DNA of 64,000 nt from positions 188,127 to 252,126 of the forward strand of contig NZ_RCYZ01000003.1 of assembly GCF_006439025.1 (NCBI RefSeq), read 5' to 3'. The notes below the pieces were generated by a model. That model had not been told where the DNA came from. It searched no databases and worked only from the letters and a program-made list of their open reading frames with translations. The stretch is from Hymenobacter nivis (GTDB lineage: Bacteria > Bacteroidota > Bacteroidia > Cytophagales > Hymenobacteraceae). This document shows, piece after piece, positions 42,455 to 52,204 of the stretch (the stretch's first letter is position 1; every line of letters starts with the position of its first letter). Position numbers and translations under genes: made by a program.

Positions 42455-43213
42455 GTGCCTTGGCACTTTGCTGGGGCCCTATTGCTAGGGTTTATGGCGC
42501 TGCCTTTCTGGGGATTGGGTGCTGACGGCGGCTTGAAAAAAAATTTGCCGGCAACCGCGGCGGCTACTGCCGGGGCCCCACTTGGCGTCGATTCGCTGCT
42601 GGCGGCGCGCCAGTACGCGGCGGCCACGGCCCTGCTGCGGCGGCAAGTGTGGGGGCAGCAGCGGGCCTCGGCGCGGGCGCTGCTGCAGCTGGCCTACGCC
42701 CAGCAGCAGCTGGGCCACTACCCGGCCGCGCTGCTATACCTGGGCTTGGCACAGGCCCGCCAGCCCCGCCTCGATACCTGGCGGCAGCAGGCCGCGCTGG
42801 CCGCCCGGCACCGCCTGGTGGGCTACCCCACCACCTGGCAGCAGGAACTGCGCGTGCGCGCCCAGCGCTACTACTACCCCGGCCTGCAGCTGCTGCTGGC
42901 CGGGGCCGTGCTGGGGGCCGTGGGGCTGGGGTGGCGCTGGCGGCGCACCCGCCCGGCCGCCTGGCTCGGCTACGCGGGCTACCTGGGGGTGGCGGGGGCC
43001 TACCTGCTGGCCCTGGCTCCGGCCCCGGTGGGCCTGGTGGCCCGCCCGGGCGCGGTGCTGATGGCCGGGCCGGGCGCGGGCGCGGCCTGGCTGAGCACCG
43101 CCGCGGCCGGCGACCGCCTGCTGGTGCTGGGCCACGAAGACATTTGGCTACGCGTGCGCTGGCAGGACCGCGTGGCCTACGTGCGCGAAGCCGACACCTT
43201 CGTTATCGAGTAG
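42455..43213 (+). CDS. TPR-like membrane protein with C-terminal SH3-type domain
   Basis: A 252-residue protein with the GTG start at 42455, which gives a hydrophobic N-terminus (PWHFAGALLLGFMALPFWG); the ATG at 42494 would cut this signal in half. Residues about 60-125 have tetratricopeptide-like character (LLAARQYAAATALLRRQ, ARALLQLAYAQQQLGHYPAALLYLGLA). Two transmembrane helices follow (about 150-167 and 175-195). The C-terminus (VLMAGPGAGAAWLSTAAAGD, LGHEDIWLRVRWQDRVAYVRE) resembles a bacterial SH3 domain. The architecture recalls BatE of aerotolerance operons, but no other bat gene is nearby. Confidence 0.62.
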   Translation: MPWHFAGALLLGFMALPFWGLGADGGLKKNLPATAAATAGAPLGVDSLLAARQYAAATALLRRQVWGQQRASARALLQLAYAQQQLGHYPAALLYLGLAQARQPRLDTWRQQAALAARHRLVGYPTTWQQELRVRAQRYYYPGLQLLLAGAVLGAVGLGWRWRRTRPAAWLGYAGYLGVAGAYLLALAPAPVGLVARPGAVLMAGPGAGAAWLSTAAAGDRLLVLGHEDIWLRVRWQDRVAYVREADTFVIE

Positions 43214-43232
43214 CGCGGCCCCGTGAAACGCC

Positions 43233-43264
43233 GAACGGCCGGGGCCCTAGGGCCCCGGCCGTTC
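43233..43264. terminator. Perfect palindrome between convergent genes
   Basis: A 32-base perfect palindrome starting GAACGGCCGGGGCCC sits between the TPR/SH3 gene (+) and the SDR gene (-). It may act as a terminator; the flanking T tracts are short. Confidence 0.6.
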
Positions 43265-43297
43265 TATGCGTTAGGGAAATGCAGCGGCCCTGGGGCC

Positions 43298-44098
43298 TTA
43301 AAAGTCGCCTTCTTCTTTACGGAAGTTATTTAGCACCATCTTATCCATCAGGCCTGGCAGCCACTTGTTTAGAAAGACCACCAATTTTCCTTCTCCGGTG
43401 AGCACCATGGTGCGGCGGCGCTGGGCCACGGCGCGCAGCAGATGGGCGGCCACTTCCTCGCTGCTCATCATCTGGCCCTCGTCGCGGGGGGTTTCGTTTT
43501 GGGGCTGGCCGTTGGCCACCAGGGCCGCGTGGCGGATGTTGGAGGCCGTGAAGCCCGGGGCGGCCGTGAGCACGTTCACGCCCGCGGGCAGCAGCTCGGT
43601 GCGCAGGGCTTCGAGGAAGCCATTCATGGCAAACTTGGAGGCCGAGTAGCCCGTGCGCCCCGGCAGCCCCCGGTAGCCGGCGATGCTGCTGATGCCCACC
43701 ACCGTGCCCTTGCGGGCCAGCAGGTGCGGCAGGGCGGCCTTGGTGGTGTACACGGTGCCGAAGAAGTTGGTTTGCATGAGCTGCTCCAGCACCTTCACGT
43801 CCACATCGGCAAACTTGGCGCGCATGCTCAGGCCGGCGTTGTTGATGAGCACGTCGAGCCCCCCGAAGCGGGCCACGGTGTCGACCACGGCGCGGGCGGC
43901 GGCGGCGGCATCGCCCACGTCGGCCTGCACGGTGAGGTGGGCGATGCCGGCGGCGGCCAGGGCCCCGGCGGTGTCGGCGAGGCGGGCCGCGTCGCGGCCA
44001 GTCACGGCCACGGCGTAGCCGGCGCGGCCGAAGGCCAGGGCGCAGGCCCGACCAATGCCGGAGGTGCCCCCGGTGATGAGCACAGTTTTTTGAGACAT
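43298..44098 (-). CDS. SDR family oxidoreductase (DhrsB / 3-ketosphinganine reductase-like)
   Basis: A 266-residue classical SDR starting at the ATG at 44098 (MSQKTVLITGGTSGIG). The nucleotide motif TGGTSGIG is at residues 9-16, NNAGLSM near 87-93, and the catalytic Ser-Tyr-Lys in SSIAGYRGLPGRTGYSASK. The C-terminal VVFLNKWLPGLMDKMV is hydrophobic and may contact the membrane. This extended C-terminus resembles lipid-acting SDRs such as 3-ketodihydrosphingosine reductase, and these bacteria make sphingolipids, but the substrate is not proven. It is monocistronic. Confidence 0.88.
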   Translation of the reverse strand: MSQKTVLITGGTSGIGRACALAFGRAGYAVAVTGRDAARLADTAGALAAAGIAHLTVQADVGDAAAAARAVVDTVARFGGLDVLINNAGLSMRAKFADVDVKVLEQLMQTNFFGTVYTTKAALPHLLARKGTVVGISSIAGYRGLPGRTGYSASKFAMNGFLEALRTELLPAGVNVLTAAPGFTASNIRHAALVANGQPQNETPRDEGQMMSSEEVAAHLLRAVAQRRRTMVLTGEGKLVVFLNKWLPGLMDKMVLNNFRKEEGDF

Positions 44099-44273
44099 AG
44101 CAAACGCTGAAAAGAACGCCCAAAAATACGCCCGCCCGCGCCGCACGGGGCCCTGGCCCGCACGGGCCGGAAACCCGGCGACGAAAAATGCTCATTGGCC
44201 GACTCTTACGCGGGGGCCCTGGTTTCATTCTTACATTTAACCACGGAAAAAATCTACCCTTCGCTCCCTGCTT

Positions 44274-46538
44274 ATGCGCCACGGTGTACGCCTTTGGAAA
44301 TCGTTGCTGGCGGCCGCTGTGCTGGCGGCGCTGGGGGCCCCGGCGGCCCGCGCTCAAACCTGCCCGGCGGCGGCCGCCTGCACCCCGGGCCCGGCCGGCG
44401 CGGCAACCGGCGCAGTCACGGCCTTCAACATGGGCATCCTCAACGTGACGCTGGGCAGCATCAACAACACCACCCTGGGGCAAGCCGACGGCTACCAGGA
44501 CTACAGCTGCCGCGCGCCCGGTACCACCACGGCCACCACGCTCACAGTGGGCCAGAACTACACCCTCGCCGTGCGCACCAGCCTCAACAACAACGAGACG
44601 GTGCTGGCCTGGATTGACTACAACAACGACGGCGCGTTCGACCCCGTGACGGAGGTGATTATGGCCGCCACCCCGGCCACCGGCACGGGCACGGCCGGGG
44701 GCCTGCACGCCGCCACCTTTGCCCCGCCCGCCACGGCCCGCACCGGGGTGCCGTTGCGCCTGCGCATCGCCGCCGATTACACCAACAGCCCCGTGCCCAC
44801 GCCGTGCTCCACGCCCCAGTTCTCGCAGGACGAGGACTACGCCGTGACGCTGGCCGCCAGCACCGGGCCGCCGGTGGCGGCCTTCACCACCAACGGCACT
44901 ACCACCTGCTCGGGCTGCGTGCAGTTCGCCGATGCCAGCCAGGGCCTGCCCACCTCGTGGGTGTGGAGCTTTGGCGACGGCACCGCCAGCACCGCCCAAA
45001 ACCCCAGCCACTGCTACGCCGCCGCGGGCACCTACCGGGTGCAGCTCACGGTGGCCAACGGCAACGGCAACGCCATCAGCGCGGCCACCACCATTACCTA
45101 CCCCGGCACCGCGCCCGCCGCCACCTGCGCGCCGGCCACCACCGCCTACTGCTGCCTCTACGGCGTGGTGCGCGTGCGCCTGGGGGCCCTCGACAATGCC
45201 TCGGCCGACGGCAGCGCGGGCTACCAGGACTTTAGCTGCGCCCAGCGCGCCACCCTAACCGTGGGCACAACCTACACGCTGCAAGTGACCACGGGCGGCA
45301 CCCTGCCCCACGACACCCGCGTTTACCTCGACCTGAACAACGACGGCGCCTTTGCGGCCTCCGAGCTGGTGGGACAGGCCCTGAACACGGCCAGCCCCAC
45401 GTTTTCGCTGAAGCTGCCCGCCACCGCGCCGCTGGGCCAGCCGTTGCGCCTGCGCCTGGTGGCCGACTACGTGGGCAGCGACCCGCAGCCCTGCAAGGCC
45501 CCCACCAACGGCCAGGTGGAGGACTACAGCGTGGTGCCGGCGGCCAACCTCAACCCGCCGGTGGCCGCCTTCGCCTCGACCTACGTGAGCGGGGGCTGCG
45601 TGAACCCCGTGCAGTTCACCGACCAGACCACCAACGCGCCCACGGCCTGGCGCTGGGATTTTGGCGACGGCACCACCAGCACCCAGCAAAACCCAACGCA
45701 CCAGTTTGCCGCCGGCACCTACACGGTGGCCCTCACCGCCACCAGCGCCAATGGCACGAGCAGCACCTCGCGGGCGGGCTTCGTCATCAGCGTGCCCTGC
45801 CTAAGTTACTGCGCCTCAAACGGCACGGGCTTCGGGGCGGGCACCAGCAGCCCCCTCTGGATCACCAACGTGAGCGCCGCGCCGGGCGGCTTCAGCAACG
45901 CCAGCGGGCTGGAGCCCGGCGGCTACGGCAGCTACGTGGCCAAAACCATTACGCTGGCCGCGGGCACCACCGCCACCCTCACGGTGGGCGTCAGCAGCGT
46001 CGCCACGCACCGCACGGTGGCCTGGGCCGACTTCAACCAGGACGGGATATTTGCGGATAACGAGCTACTGTTCAGCACCACCGCGAGCGGCAACACCTAT
46101 GCGGGCACCTTCACACTGCCCGCCACCGCCCGCCTGGGCAGCACCCGCCTGCGCATAGAAACCGACCAGACCACCCGGGCTCCCGACCCCTGCGCCGCTG
46201 ACATCGCCAACGGCGAAGTGGAGGACTACACCCTGCTCGTTCAGCCGGCCACCCCTACCGCCACGGCGGCCACGGCGGCCCTGCCCGGCCTCACGGTGGC
46301 GCCCAACCCCACCGCCGACGGCCGCCTGCGCCTGCACTTGGCCGGCGCCGGGGCCCCCGGGCCCTACGCCGTAGAAGTACAGAACCTGCTGGGGGCCACC
46401 CTACTCACCACCGCCGTCCGCCTGGCCCCCGGCACCGACGCCACCCTCGACCTGGGGCCCCTGGCCGCCGGCCTGTACCTGCTGCGCCTGCGCGACCCCC
46501 AGGGCCAGGTGGCCGTGCGCCGCGTGGTGCGCGAGTAG
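44274..46538 (+). CDS. Secreted GEVED/PKD repeat protein with T9SS sorting domain
   Basis: A 754-residue cell-surface or secreted protein. Signal peptide about residues 1-28. Three GEVED modules are recognisable by WIDYNNDGAFDP, YLDLNNDGAFAASE and WADFNQDGIFADNE, each followed by a D/E-EDY motif. Two PKD domains lie between them (SWVWSFGDGTAS and AWRWDFGDGTTS). The C-terminal about 80 residues (VAPNPTADGRLRLH, GLYLLRLRDPQG) are a T9SS type A sorting domain. It is probably an adhesin or matrix protein. The next gene is another T9SS substrate, 100 bp downstream. Confidence 0.9.
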   Translation: MRHGVRLWKSLLAAAVLAALGAPAARAQTCPAAAACTPGPAGAATGAVTAFNMGILNVTLGSINNTTLGQADGYQDYSCRAPGTTTATTLTVGQNYTLAVRTSLNNNETVLAWIDYNNDGAFDPVTEVIMAATPATGTGTAGGLHAATFAPPATARTGVPLRLRIAADYTNSPVPTPCSTPQFSQDEDYAVTLAASTGPPVAAFTTNGTTTCSGCVQFADASQGLPTSWVWSFGDGTASTAQNPSHCYAAAGTYRVQLTVANGNGNAISAATTITYPGTAPAATCAPATTAYCCLYGVVRVRLGALDNASADGSAGYQDFSCAQRATLTVGTTYTLQVTTGGTLPHDTRVYLDLNNDGAFAASELVGQALNTASPTFSLKLPATAPLGQPLRLRLVADYVGSDPQPCKAPTNGQVEDYSVVPAANLNPPVAAFASTYVSGGCVNPVQFTDQTTNAPTAWRWDFGDGTTSTQQNPTHQFAAGTYTVALTATSANGTSSTSRAGFVISVPCLSYCASNGTGFGAGTSSPLWITNVSAAPGGFSNASGLEPGGYGSYVAKTITLAAGTTATLTVGVSSVATHRTVAWADFNQDGIFADNELLFSTTASGNTYAGTFTLPATARLGSTRLRIETDQTTRAPDPCAADIANGEVEDYTLLVQPATPTATAATAALPGLTVAPNPTADGRLRLHLAGAGAPGPYAVEVQNLLGATLLTTAVRLAPGTDATLDLGPLAAGLYLLRLRDPQGQVAVRRVVRE

Positions 46539-46638
46539 GCGGCTGGTCCATAATTTAGGCCGTCGTGCCCAGCTGGTGGGGCTCGGCGCCCCACCGGGCT
46601 GAGGCTTCTTTTCCTGCTTGCTGCTTCTGTTTTTCAAT

Positions 46639-49600
46639 ATGCTAACAATTCTACTTCGGCGGTTTTGGGGCCTGGGGGCCCTGCTGGTTTTATTGGTGCT
46701 GGGCCTGGCCGGGCCGGCGCGGGCCACCCATTTGCTGGGCGGCGAAATGAGCTACCGCTACCTCGACGCCAACGGGCCGGCCGCGGCCCCGTTCCGCTAC
46801 GAGCTGACGGTGACCATCTACAACAACTCGCTGCCGGGGGCGGCCCAGCCCAACAACGAGGCCATCGTCGGCATCTACAACCGCACCACCGGGGCCCAGA
46901 TTGTGCTCACCGCCACGAACTACCCGCGCATCGCGGCGCAGGGCGGCACGCCCGGGCTGATGAGCATCGCCTCCACCTCGCTCTCGCAGGTGCTGCTGCC
47001 GCCCACGGCCACGGGCTGCACCGTAACGGGGCCCCAGCAGCCGTTTCGCCTCCAGAAATTTGTGGGCGTGGTGAACCTGCCGGTGTCGTTTGACGGCTAC
47101 TACGCGGTGTTTACGCGCAGCGCCCGCAACGTGGACGTGACCAACCTGAACGCCAGCAGCAACAACCAGCCCCTGACCCTGTACACGAGCATGGCCCCAG
47201 CCCTGCTGCCCAACCACGCGCCGGTGTTTTCCGACACGGCCGTGGCCGTGGTGTGCCAGAACGATACGACCATCAGCCTCAACAACGCCGTGGACGCCGA
47301 CGGCGACCGGCTGGTGTACACCTTCGGCTCGCCTTATGGGCAGTTTGCCAGCTCGGGCTCGAACCTACCCCGGCAGTTTCCGCCCCTGCCGCTGGCCATT
47401 AGCTACAACGCCGGCTACTCGCTGGCCAACCCCTTCGGCAGGGGCCCCGGCAATTTCGCGCTGCTGAACGCCAACACCGGCGTGGCCCGCTACGGGGCCG
47501 CCAACCAGGGCAAGTACGTGGTGGCCGTGGACGTGGCCGAGTACCGTACCATCAACGGGCGGGAGGTGCTCATTGGCACCACGCGGCGCGACTTGCAGCT
47601 GGTGGTGGCCCTGTGCCCGGCCACGCAAGCCCCGGCCCTTGCCCCGGCCGTCACGCTGCCCCGCGCCTACACCATCGAGGAAGGCCAGGCGCTGACCATT
47701 CCCATCACGGCCACCCAGCCGGCCGGTAATCCCTTGGTGCTCACCGCCAACAGCGCCCTGCTCGACGGGGCGGGCGGCTTTAGTGCCACCTTCAACGGCA
47801 GCCCGGGCACAGTGGCAGCGGGCGGCCTCACGGGCACGGCCACGGCCACCGGCCGCGGCACTGTGGCGGGCACGTTCGTGTACAATTCGGCCTGCGGCGA
47901 AGCCCGCGCCACGCCCTACGACGTGGCCCTGACCGTACGCGACGTGGCCTGCGGCGGCAAAACCGTGGCCGACGTGCTGCGCATCACCGTGACGCGGGCC
48001 GCGGGCCCCACGGCCATTGCCGGCGATGCCACCGCTTGCACCCAAACCGCCCACGCCTACACCGCCAACGGCGCCACGGCCACCTACCGCTGGCGTGCCA
48101 CGGGCGGCACCGTGGTAGGCAACGCCACGGGCCCCACGGTGCAGGTGCTGTGGGGCCCCGCCGGCACCGGCACGCTGGTGGCCCGGGGCGTATCGACCTA
48201 CGGCTGCCTCACCGATTCAACCAGCCTGCCGGTGGCCATTCTGGCGGCCCCGGTGCTGGCCGTGGTGGGCCCGCTCAGCGTCTGCCAAGGCGCCGCTACT
48301 ACGCTGAGCGTGAGCGGCGGGGGGCCCTACATCCTCACCGGCGGCGGCACTACCCAAACCGGCCCGGGGCCCTTCGTGGTGGCTCCTACCCAAACCACGA
48401 CTTACACCATTACGGGCGCGGCCAACCCCAGCGGGTGCGTCGGCACCGTCCAAGCAACGGTAACCGTGCTGCCGCTGCCCACCGTGGTGCCGGGCGCGGC
48501 GGTGGCCATTTGCTCGGGCGGCACGGGGCAGCTGGGGGCCCCGGCGGTGCAGGGCGTCACGTATAGTTGGAGTCCCGCCACGGGCCTCAGCAACCCGGCC
48601 AGCGCCAACCCCACCGTGACGCTGACCAACGCCACGGCCGGGGCCCTCACCGTCACCTACACCCTCACGGCTACGCTGGTCACCGGCTGCACGGCCAGCG
48701 GCACGGTGGCCGTTACCGTCAGCCCCGTGCCGGTGGTGCGCGCGGGCACGGCCGCCACCGTGTGCGCCGGCCAACCCGTGACGCTGGGGGCCCCCGCCCA
48801 AACCGGCTTCACCTACGCCTGGACGCCGACCGCGGGCCTGAGCAGCGCCACCGCAGCCCGGCCCGTGTACACCGCCATTAACACCACCGGGGCCCCCATC
48901 GTGGTAAAGTTCCGGGTGACGGGTACCTCGCCCCAGGGCTGCGCCGGGCGCGATTCGGTGCTGATTACCGTGAACCCACTGCCGCCCCAGCGCACCATCA
49001 CCGGGCCGGCCTTCGTCTGCGACCCGTCGCAGGAATTCACGGGCACCTACGCGGTGGCGGGGGCCAGCGCCACTTCCACCTACCAGTGGGCGGTGGTGGG
49101 CGGCACCCTTACCGGCGGGCAGGGCACGGCCCAGGTCACGGTGCGCTTCGCCTCCGGGGCCCCCAGCCGCTCGCTGAGCGTGGTGGAAACCTCGGCCTTC
49201 GGCTGCACGGGCACGGCGGTTTCCAGCCTGAATATCCTGCTCGACCAGCCCACCATCAGCCTCACCACGGCCTCGGTGGACGCGACTAGCAACGCCCGCA
49301 TCATCCTCACCTTCAGCGTACCCAACGGCCAAAACACGCCCAACCAGGTGCAGGTACTACGCCGCGTGGCGGGCACCGGGGCCTTCGCCGTGGTGGGCAC
49401 CGTGGCCCCCACCGCCACCACCTACACCGACGCCAACGCGGTAGACGCCGGCGCTAATTCCTACGAGTACCAGCTCTCCCTCGCCAATGGCTGCGGCACG
49501 GTGCTGACCACCGCCGTGGCCCAAACCGTGCGCCTGCAGGCCACCGCCACGGCCGGCGCGGGCGGCTTCAGCCAGGGCAGCGTGTCCTTGAACTGGAACC

Positions 49601-50088
49601 CCTACGTCGGCTTCGCGGTGAGCGGCTACCGCGTCTATCGCCGCCTCGATGGGGCCCCGGCGGCGCTGCTGGCCACCGTGCCGGCCACCACGCTCACGTA
49701 CACGGTGCCCAACGGGGCCCTGGATACGAGCAGCGACGGCGCCGGCTTTGCCCAGTATTTCCGGGTAATCGCCTTCAGCACCAACGACACGCCGCTGCTC
49801 TCCAATTCCAACGAGGCCCTGGTGAGCTTCGCTAACCCGCTGGCATTCTACAACATCATCACCCCGAACGGCGACAACCGCAACGACCGCCTCGTGATTG
49901 ACAACGTGGCCCTCTACCCCGGCAACTCGCTCACCATCTTCAACCGCTGGGGCCGCGAGGTGTACGCCGCCACCAACTACCAAAACACCTGGGGCGACGC
50001 CCCCGACGTAGCCCCGGGCAAGTACTACTACCTCTTCAAGCTGGCCGACGGCAGCACCACCAAAGGCTGGGTAGAAGTGGTGAAATAG
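46639..50088 (+). CDS. Large gliding-motility-type surface protein (T9SS type B C-terminal domain)
   Basis: A 1149-residue protein starting at the ATG at 46639 (MLTILLRRFWGLGALL). After the signal peptide it opens with THLLGGEMSYRYLDANG, a widespread start in Bacteroidota surface proteins. The middle (about 400-880) contains tandem PKD/Ig-like modules with repeated CQGAATTLSVSGG-like and YSWSPATGLSNP-like motifs. A fibronectin-like pair follows (about 880-1065). The last about 85 residues (NIITPNGDNRNDRL, TIFNRWGREVY, GWVEVVK) are the gliding-motility-associated C-terminal domain used for type B T9SS export. Likely a cell-surface adhesin. Confidence 0.92.
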   Translation: MLTILLRRFWGLGALLVLLVLGLAGPARATHLLGGEMSYRYLDANGPAAAPFRYELTVTIYNNSLPGAAQPNNEAIVGIYNRTTGAQIVLTATNYPRIAAQGGTPGLMSIASTSLSQVLLPPTATGCTVTGPQQPFRLQKFVGVVNLPVSFDGYYAVFTRSARNVDVTNLNASSNNQPLTLYTSMAPALLPNHAPVFSDTAVAVVCQNDTTISLNNAVDADGDRLVYTFGSPYGQFASSGSNLPRQFPPLPLAISYNAGYSLANPFGRGPGNFALLNANTGVARYGAANQGKYVVAVDVAEYRTINGREVLIGTTRRDLQLVVALCPATQAPALAPAVTLPRAYTIEEGQALTIPITATQPAGNPLVLTANSALLDGAGGFSATFNGSPGTVAAGGLTGTATATGRGTVAGTFVYNSACGEARATPYDVALTVRDVACGGKTVADVLRITVTRAAGPTAIAGDATACTQTAHAYTANGATATYRWRATGGTVVGNATGPTVQVLWGPAGTGTLVARGVSTYGCLTDSTSLPVAILAAPVLAVVGPLSVCQGAATTLSVSGGGPYILTGGGTTQTGPGPFVVAPTQTTTYTITGAANPSGCVGTVQATVTVLPLPTVVPGAAVAICSGGTGQLGAPAVQGVTYSWSPATGLSNPASANPTVTLTNATAGALTVTYTLTATLVTGCTASGTVAVTVSPVPVVRAGTAATVCAGQPVTLGAPAQTGFTYAWTPTAGLSSATAARPVYTAINTTGAPIVVKFRVTGTSPQGCAGRDSVLITVNPLPPQRTITGPAFVCDPSQEFTGTYAVAGASATSTYQWAVVGGTLTGGQGTAQVTVRFASGAPSRSLSVVETSAFGCTGTAVSSLNILLDQPTISLTTASVDATSNARIILTFSVPNGQNTPNQVQVLRRVAGTGAFAVVGTVAPTATTYTDANAVDAGANSYEYQLSLANGCGTVLTTAVAQTVRLQATATAGAGGFSQGSVSLNWNPYVGFAVSGYRVYRRLDGAPAALLATVPATTLTYTVPNGALDTSSDGAGFAQYFRVIAFSTNDTPLLSNSNEALVSFANPLAFYNIITPNGDNRNDRLVIDNVALYPGNSLTIFNRWGREVYAATNYQNTWGDAPDVAPGKYYYLFKLADGSTTKGWVEVVK

Positions 50089-50115
50089 GGCCCCGGGCTG
50101 AGAAAACGCAACAGG

Positions 50116-50155
50116 TGCTGGGGGCCCTAACCGATAAGTTTTGGGGCCCCCAGCA
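50116..50155 (+). terminator. Hairpin after gliding-type protein gene
   Basis: Arms TGCTGGGGGCCC (50116-50127) and complement (50144-50155). It lies between the surface-protein gene and rlmD; the T tract is weak. Confidence 0.55.
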
Positions 50156-50238
50156 GTGCCCAGCACCATCCGTTTTCATTCGTTAAATGTGCACAATTCG
50201 CGGTTCGGACATTCCGGGGGTTATTTTTGCGGCTCCTT

Positions 50239-51651
50239 ATGAGCAAATTCAAAAATATCCCCGCCGAGCTGCTGCGCAACGTCAAAATCCAGGACATGGT
50301 GGCCGAGGGCAAGTGCCTGGTACGCCTCGAAAACCTGGTGATTTTCGTAAGCCAAGTGGCCCCCGGCGACGTGGTGGACCTGCGCGTGACGAAGGCCAAA
50401 AAGAACTTCCTGGAGGCCGTGCCCACGAAGTTCTACCAGTACTCCGAGCTGCGCGTGGAGCCCTTTTGCCAGCACTTCGGCACCTGCGGCGGCTGCAAGT
50501 GGCAGCACTTGAGCTACGACGCCCAGCTGCGCTACAAGCAGCAGCAGGTGGAAGACCAGCTCAGCCGCATCGGCAAGGTCGAGCTGCCCGAAATCGCCCA
50601 GATTCTGCCCTCGCCGGCCCGCACCTACTACCGCAACAAGCTCGAATTCACGTTCAGCGACAACGGCTGGCTGACCACCGAGCAGATCAACGACGATTCG
50701 CGCACCTACAACCGCGAGGTGGTGGGCTTCCACACCCCGGCCCGGTTCGACAAGATCATCGACGTGGAGCACTGCTGGTTGCAGCCCGAGCCGAGCAACG
50801 AAATCCGCCTCTTCATCCGCGACTACGCCCACCAGCACGGCCTGCCGTTCAACAACCTGGTGCGCCAAACCGGCTTGCTGCGCAACCTCATCGTGCGCAC
50901 GGCCCAGAGCACCGGCGAAACGATGGTGATTTTGCAGTGCTACCACGCCCACGACGCCATCGAGCCGCTGCTGGACGCCGTGCTGGCCAAGTTCCCCGAA
51001 ATCACGTCGCTCAACTACGTGCTGAACAGCAAGGGCAACGAAACCTTCCACGACCTGGAGGTGGTGTGCTACCGCGGCAAGCCCTACATCGAGGAGGACA
51101 TGGAAGGCCTGCGCTTCCGCATCGGCCCCAAGTCGTTCTACCAAACCAACTCCGCCGGGGCCCACCAGCTGTATAAAGTGGCCCGCGACTTCGCCGATTT
51201 GCAGGGCACCGAGCTGGTGTACGACCTCTACACCGGGGCCGGCACCATCGCCAGCTTCGTGGCCAAAAAGGCCCGCAAGGTCATCGGCGTGGAGTACGTG
51301 GAGCAGGCCGTGGCCGACGCCCACGTGAACGCCGAAATCAACGGCATCACGAACACGGAGTTCTACGCCGGCGACATGAAGGACATCCTCACCGCCGCCT
51401 TCACCGAAACCCACGGCCGCCCCGACCTCATCATCACCGACCCGCCCCGCGCCGGCATGCACCCCGACGTGGTGCAGCGCCTGCTGGAGCTGCGCACCCC
51501 GCGCATCGTCTACATCAGCTGCAACCCAGGCACCCAGGCCCGCGACCTAGAACTGCTCGACCCCGCCTACCGCGTCACCCGCGTGCAACCCGTGGACATG
51601 TTCCCCCACACCCACCACGTAGAGAATGTGGTGCTGCTAGAGTTGAAGTAA
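50239..51651 (+). CDS. rlmD: 23S rRNA (uracil-C5)-methyltransferase RlmD
   Basis: A 470-residue RlmD/TrmA-family enzyme that methylates U1939 of 23S rRNA. The start is the ATG at 50239 (MSKFKNIPAELL). A TRAM-like domain occupies the first about 60 residues. The iron-sulfur cluster motif CQHFGTCGGC has Cys77, Cys83 and Cys86. S-adenosylmethionine binding is at YDLYTGAGTIASF, with DPPRAGMHP and the catalytic Cys in YISCNPGTQARDL. RumA homologues in Bacteroidota are usually this length. The next gene starts 7 bp after the stop. Confidence 0.93.
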   Translation: MSKFKNIPAELLRNVKIQDMVAEGKCLVRLENLVIFVSQVAPGDVVDLRVTKAKKNFLEAVPTKFYQYSELRVEPFCQHFGTCGGCKWQHLSYDAQLRYKQQQVEDQLSRIGKVELPEIAQILPSPARTYYRNKLEFTFSDNGWLTTEQINDDSRTYNREVVGFHTPARFDKIIDVEHCWLQPEPSNEIRLFIRDYAHQHGLPFNNLVRQTGLLRNLIVRTAQSTGETMVILQCYHAHDAIEPLLDAVLAKFPEITSLNYVLNSKGNETFHDLEVVCYRGKPYIEEDMEGLRFRIGPKSFYQTNSAGAHQLYKVARDFADLQGTELVYDLYTGAGTIASFVAKKARKVIGVEYVEQAVADAHVNAEINGITNTEFYAGDMKDILTAAFTETHGRPDLIITDPPRAGMHPDVVQRLLELRTPRIVYISCNPGTQARDLELLDPAYRVTRVQPVDMFPHTHHVENVVLLELK

Positions 51652-51658
51652 TTCGTTT

Positions 51659-52204
51659 ATGGACGAGGACATTTGGCATCAATCCATTTTTAATCGAAAA
51701 CTGATTGTAAAACGTGATTGGTTTGCCGACGTGTTTGGCCTCATTCCATACGTATTACCCCTTTTAATAAGCGGCTTATTCTTATTCTCTAAAAACGGAA
51801 GCATCGTTTCATTTGCCTTCTTCTTTCTATTTTCCTGCACTGTTTTTCAAGGAATTTATTCTTTACACCAAGAAAACAACTTGTCGGAAATACAAACAGA
51901 ATACTCAGCTGCGCATAACAAACAGGCGCTGCTTTTCGCAATAGATCACCTCAATTGGTCACTCTTAATGAATGAGGATACTACTGTGACAGCGGTAATA
52001 GACAACAGATTAGGTTTTATTAATCAAAACCTAATTGCGCTAATTACAGATCAGGCTATTTATTTCAACATTAAGCACGAAGGCACCAGTAAAGGCAGAG
52101 TGCCTTTCTTCTTTGGTTTAAACGAGAAAAGAGGCATTCAATTAGTTCAGGCAATTGAGCAATATAATTTCGATCAAAACAATGGATTACTTCAACGACC
52201 CTGA
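51659..52204 (+). CDS. AT-rich hypothetical membrane protein
   Basis: A 181-residue protein starting at the ATG at 51659. Two transmembrane helices are predicted (about 28-44 LIPYVLPLLISGLFLF and 50-66 VSFAFFFLFSCTVFQGI), followed by a soluble domain with HLNWSLLMNEDTTV. This layout resembles YcxB-like small membrane proteins, but no clear motif is present. Base composition is far lower in G+C than the surroundings (two sampled 60-base lines are 43 and 30 percent), suggesting horizontal acquisition. The downstream gene overlaps its end by 23 bases. Confidence 0.7.
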   Translation: MDEDIWHQSIFNRKLIVKRDWFADVFGLIPYVLPLLISGLFLFSKNGSIVSFAFFFLFSCTVFQGIYSLHQENNLSEIQTEYSAAHNKQALLFAIDHLNWSLLMNEDTTVTAVIDNRLGFINQNLIALITDQAIYFNIKHEGTSKGRVPFFFGLNEKRGIQLVQAIEQYNFDQNNGLLQRP

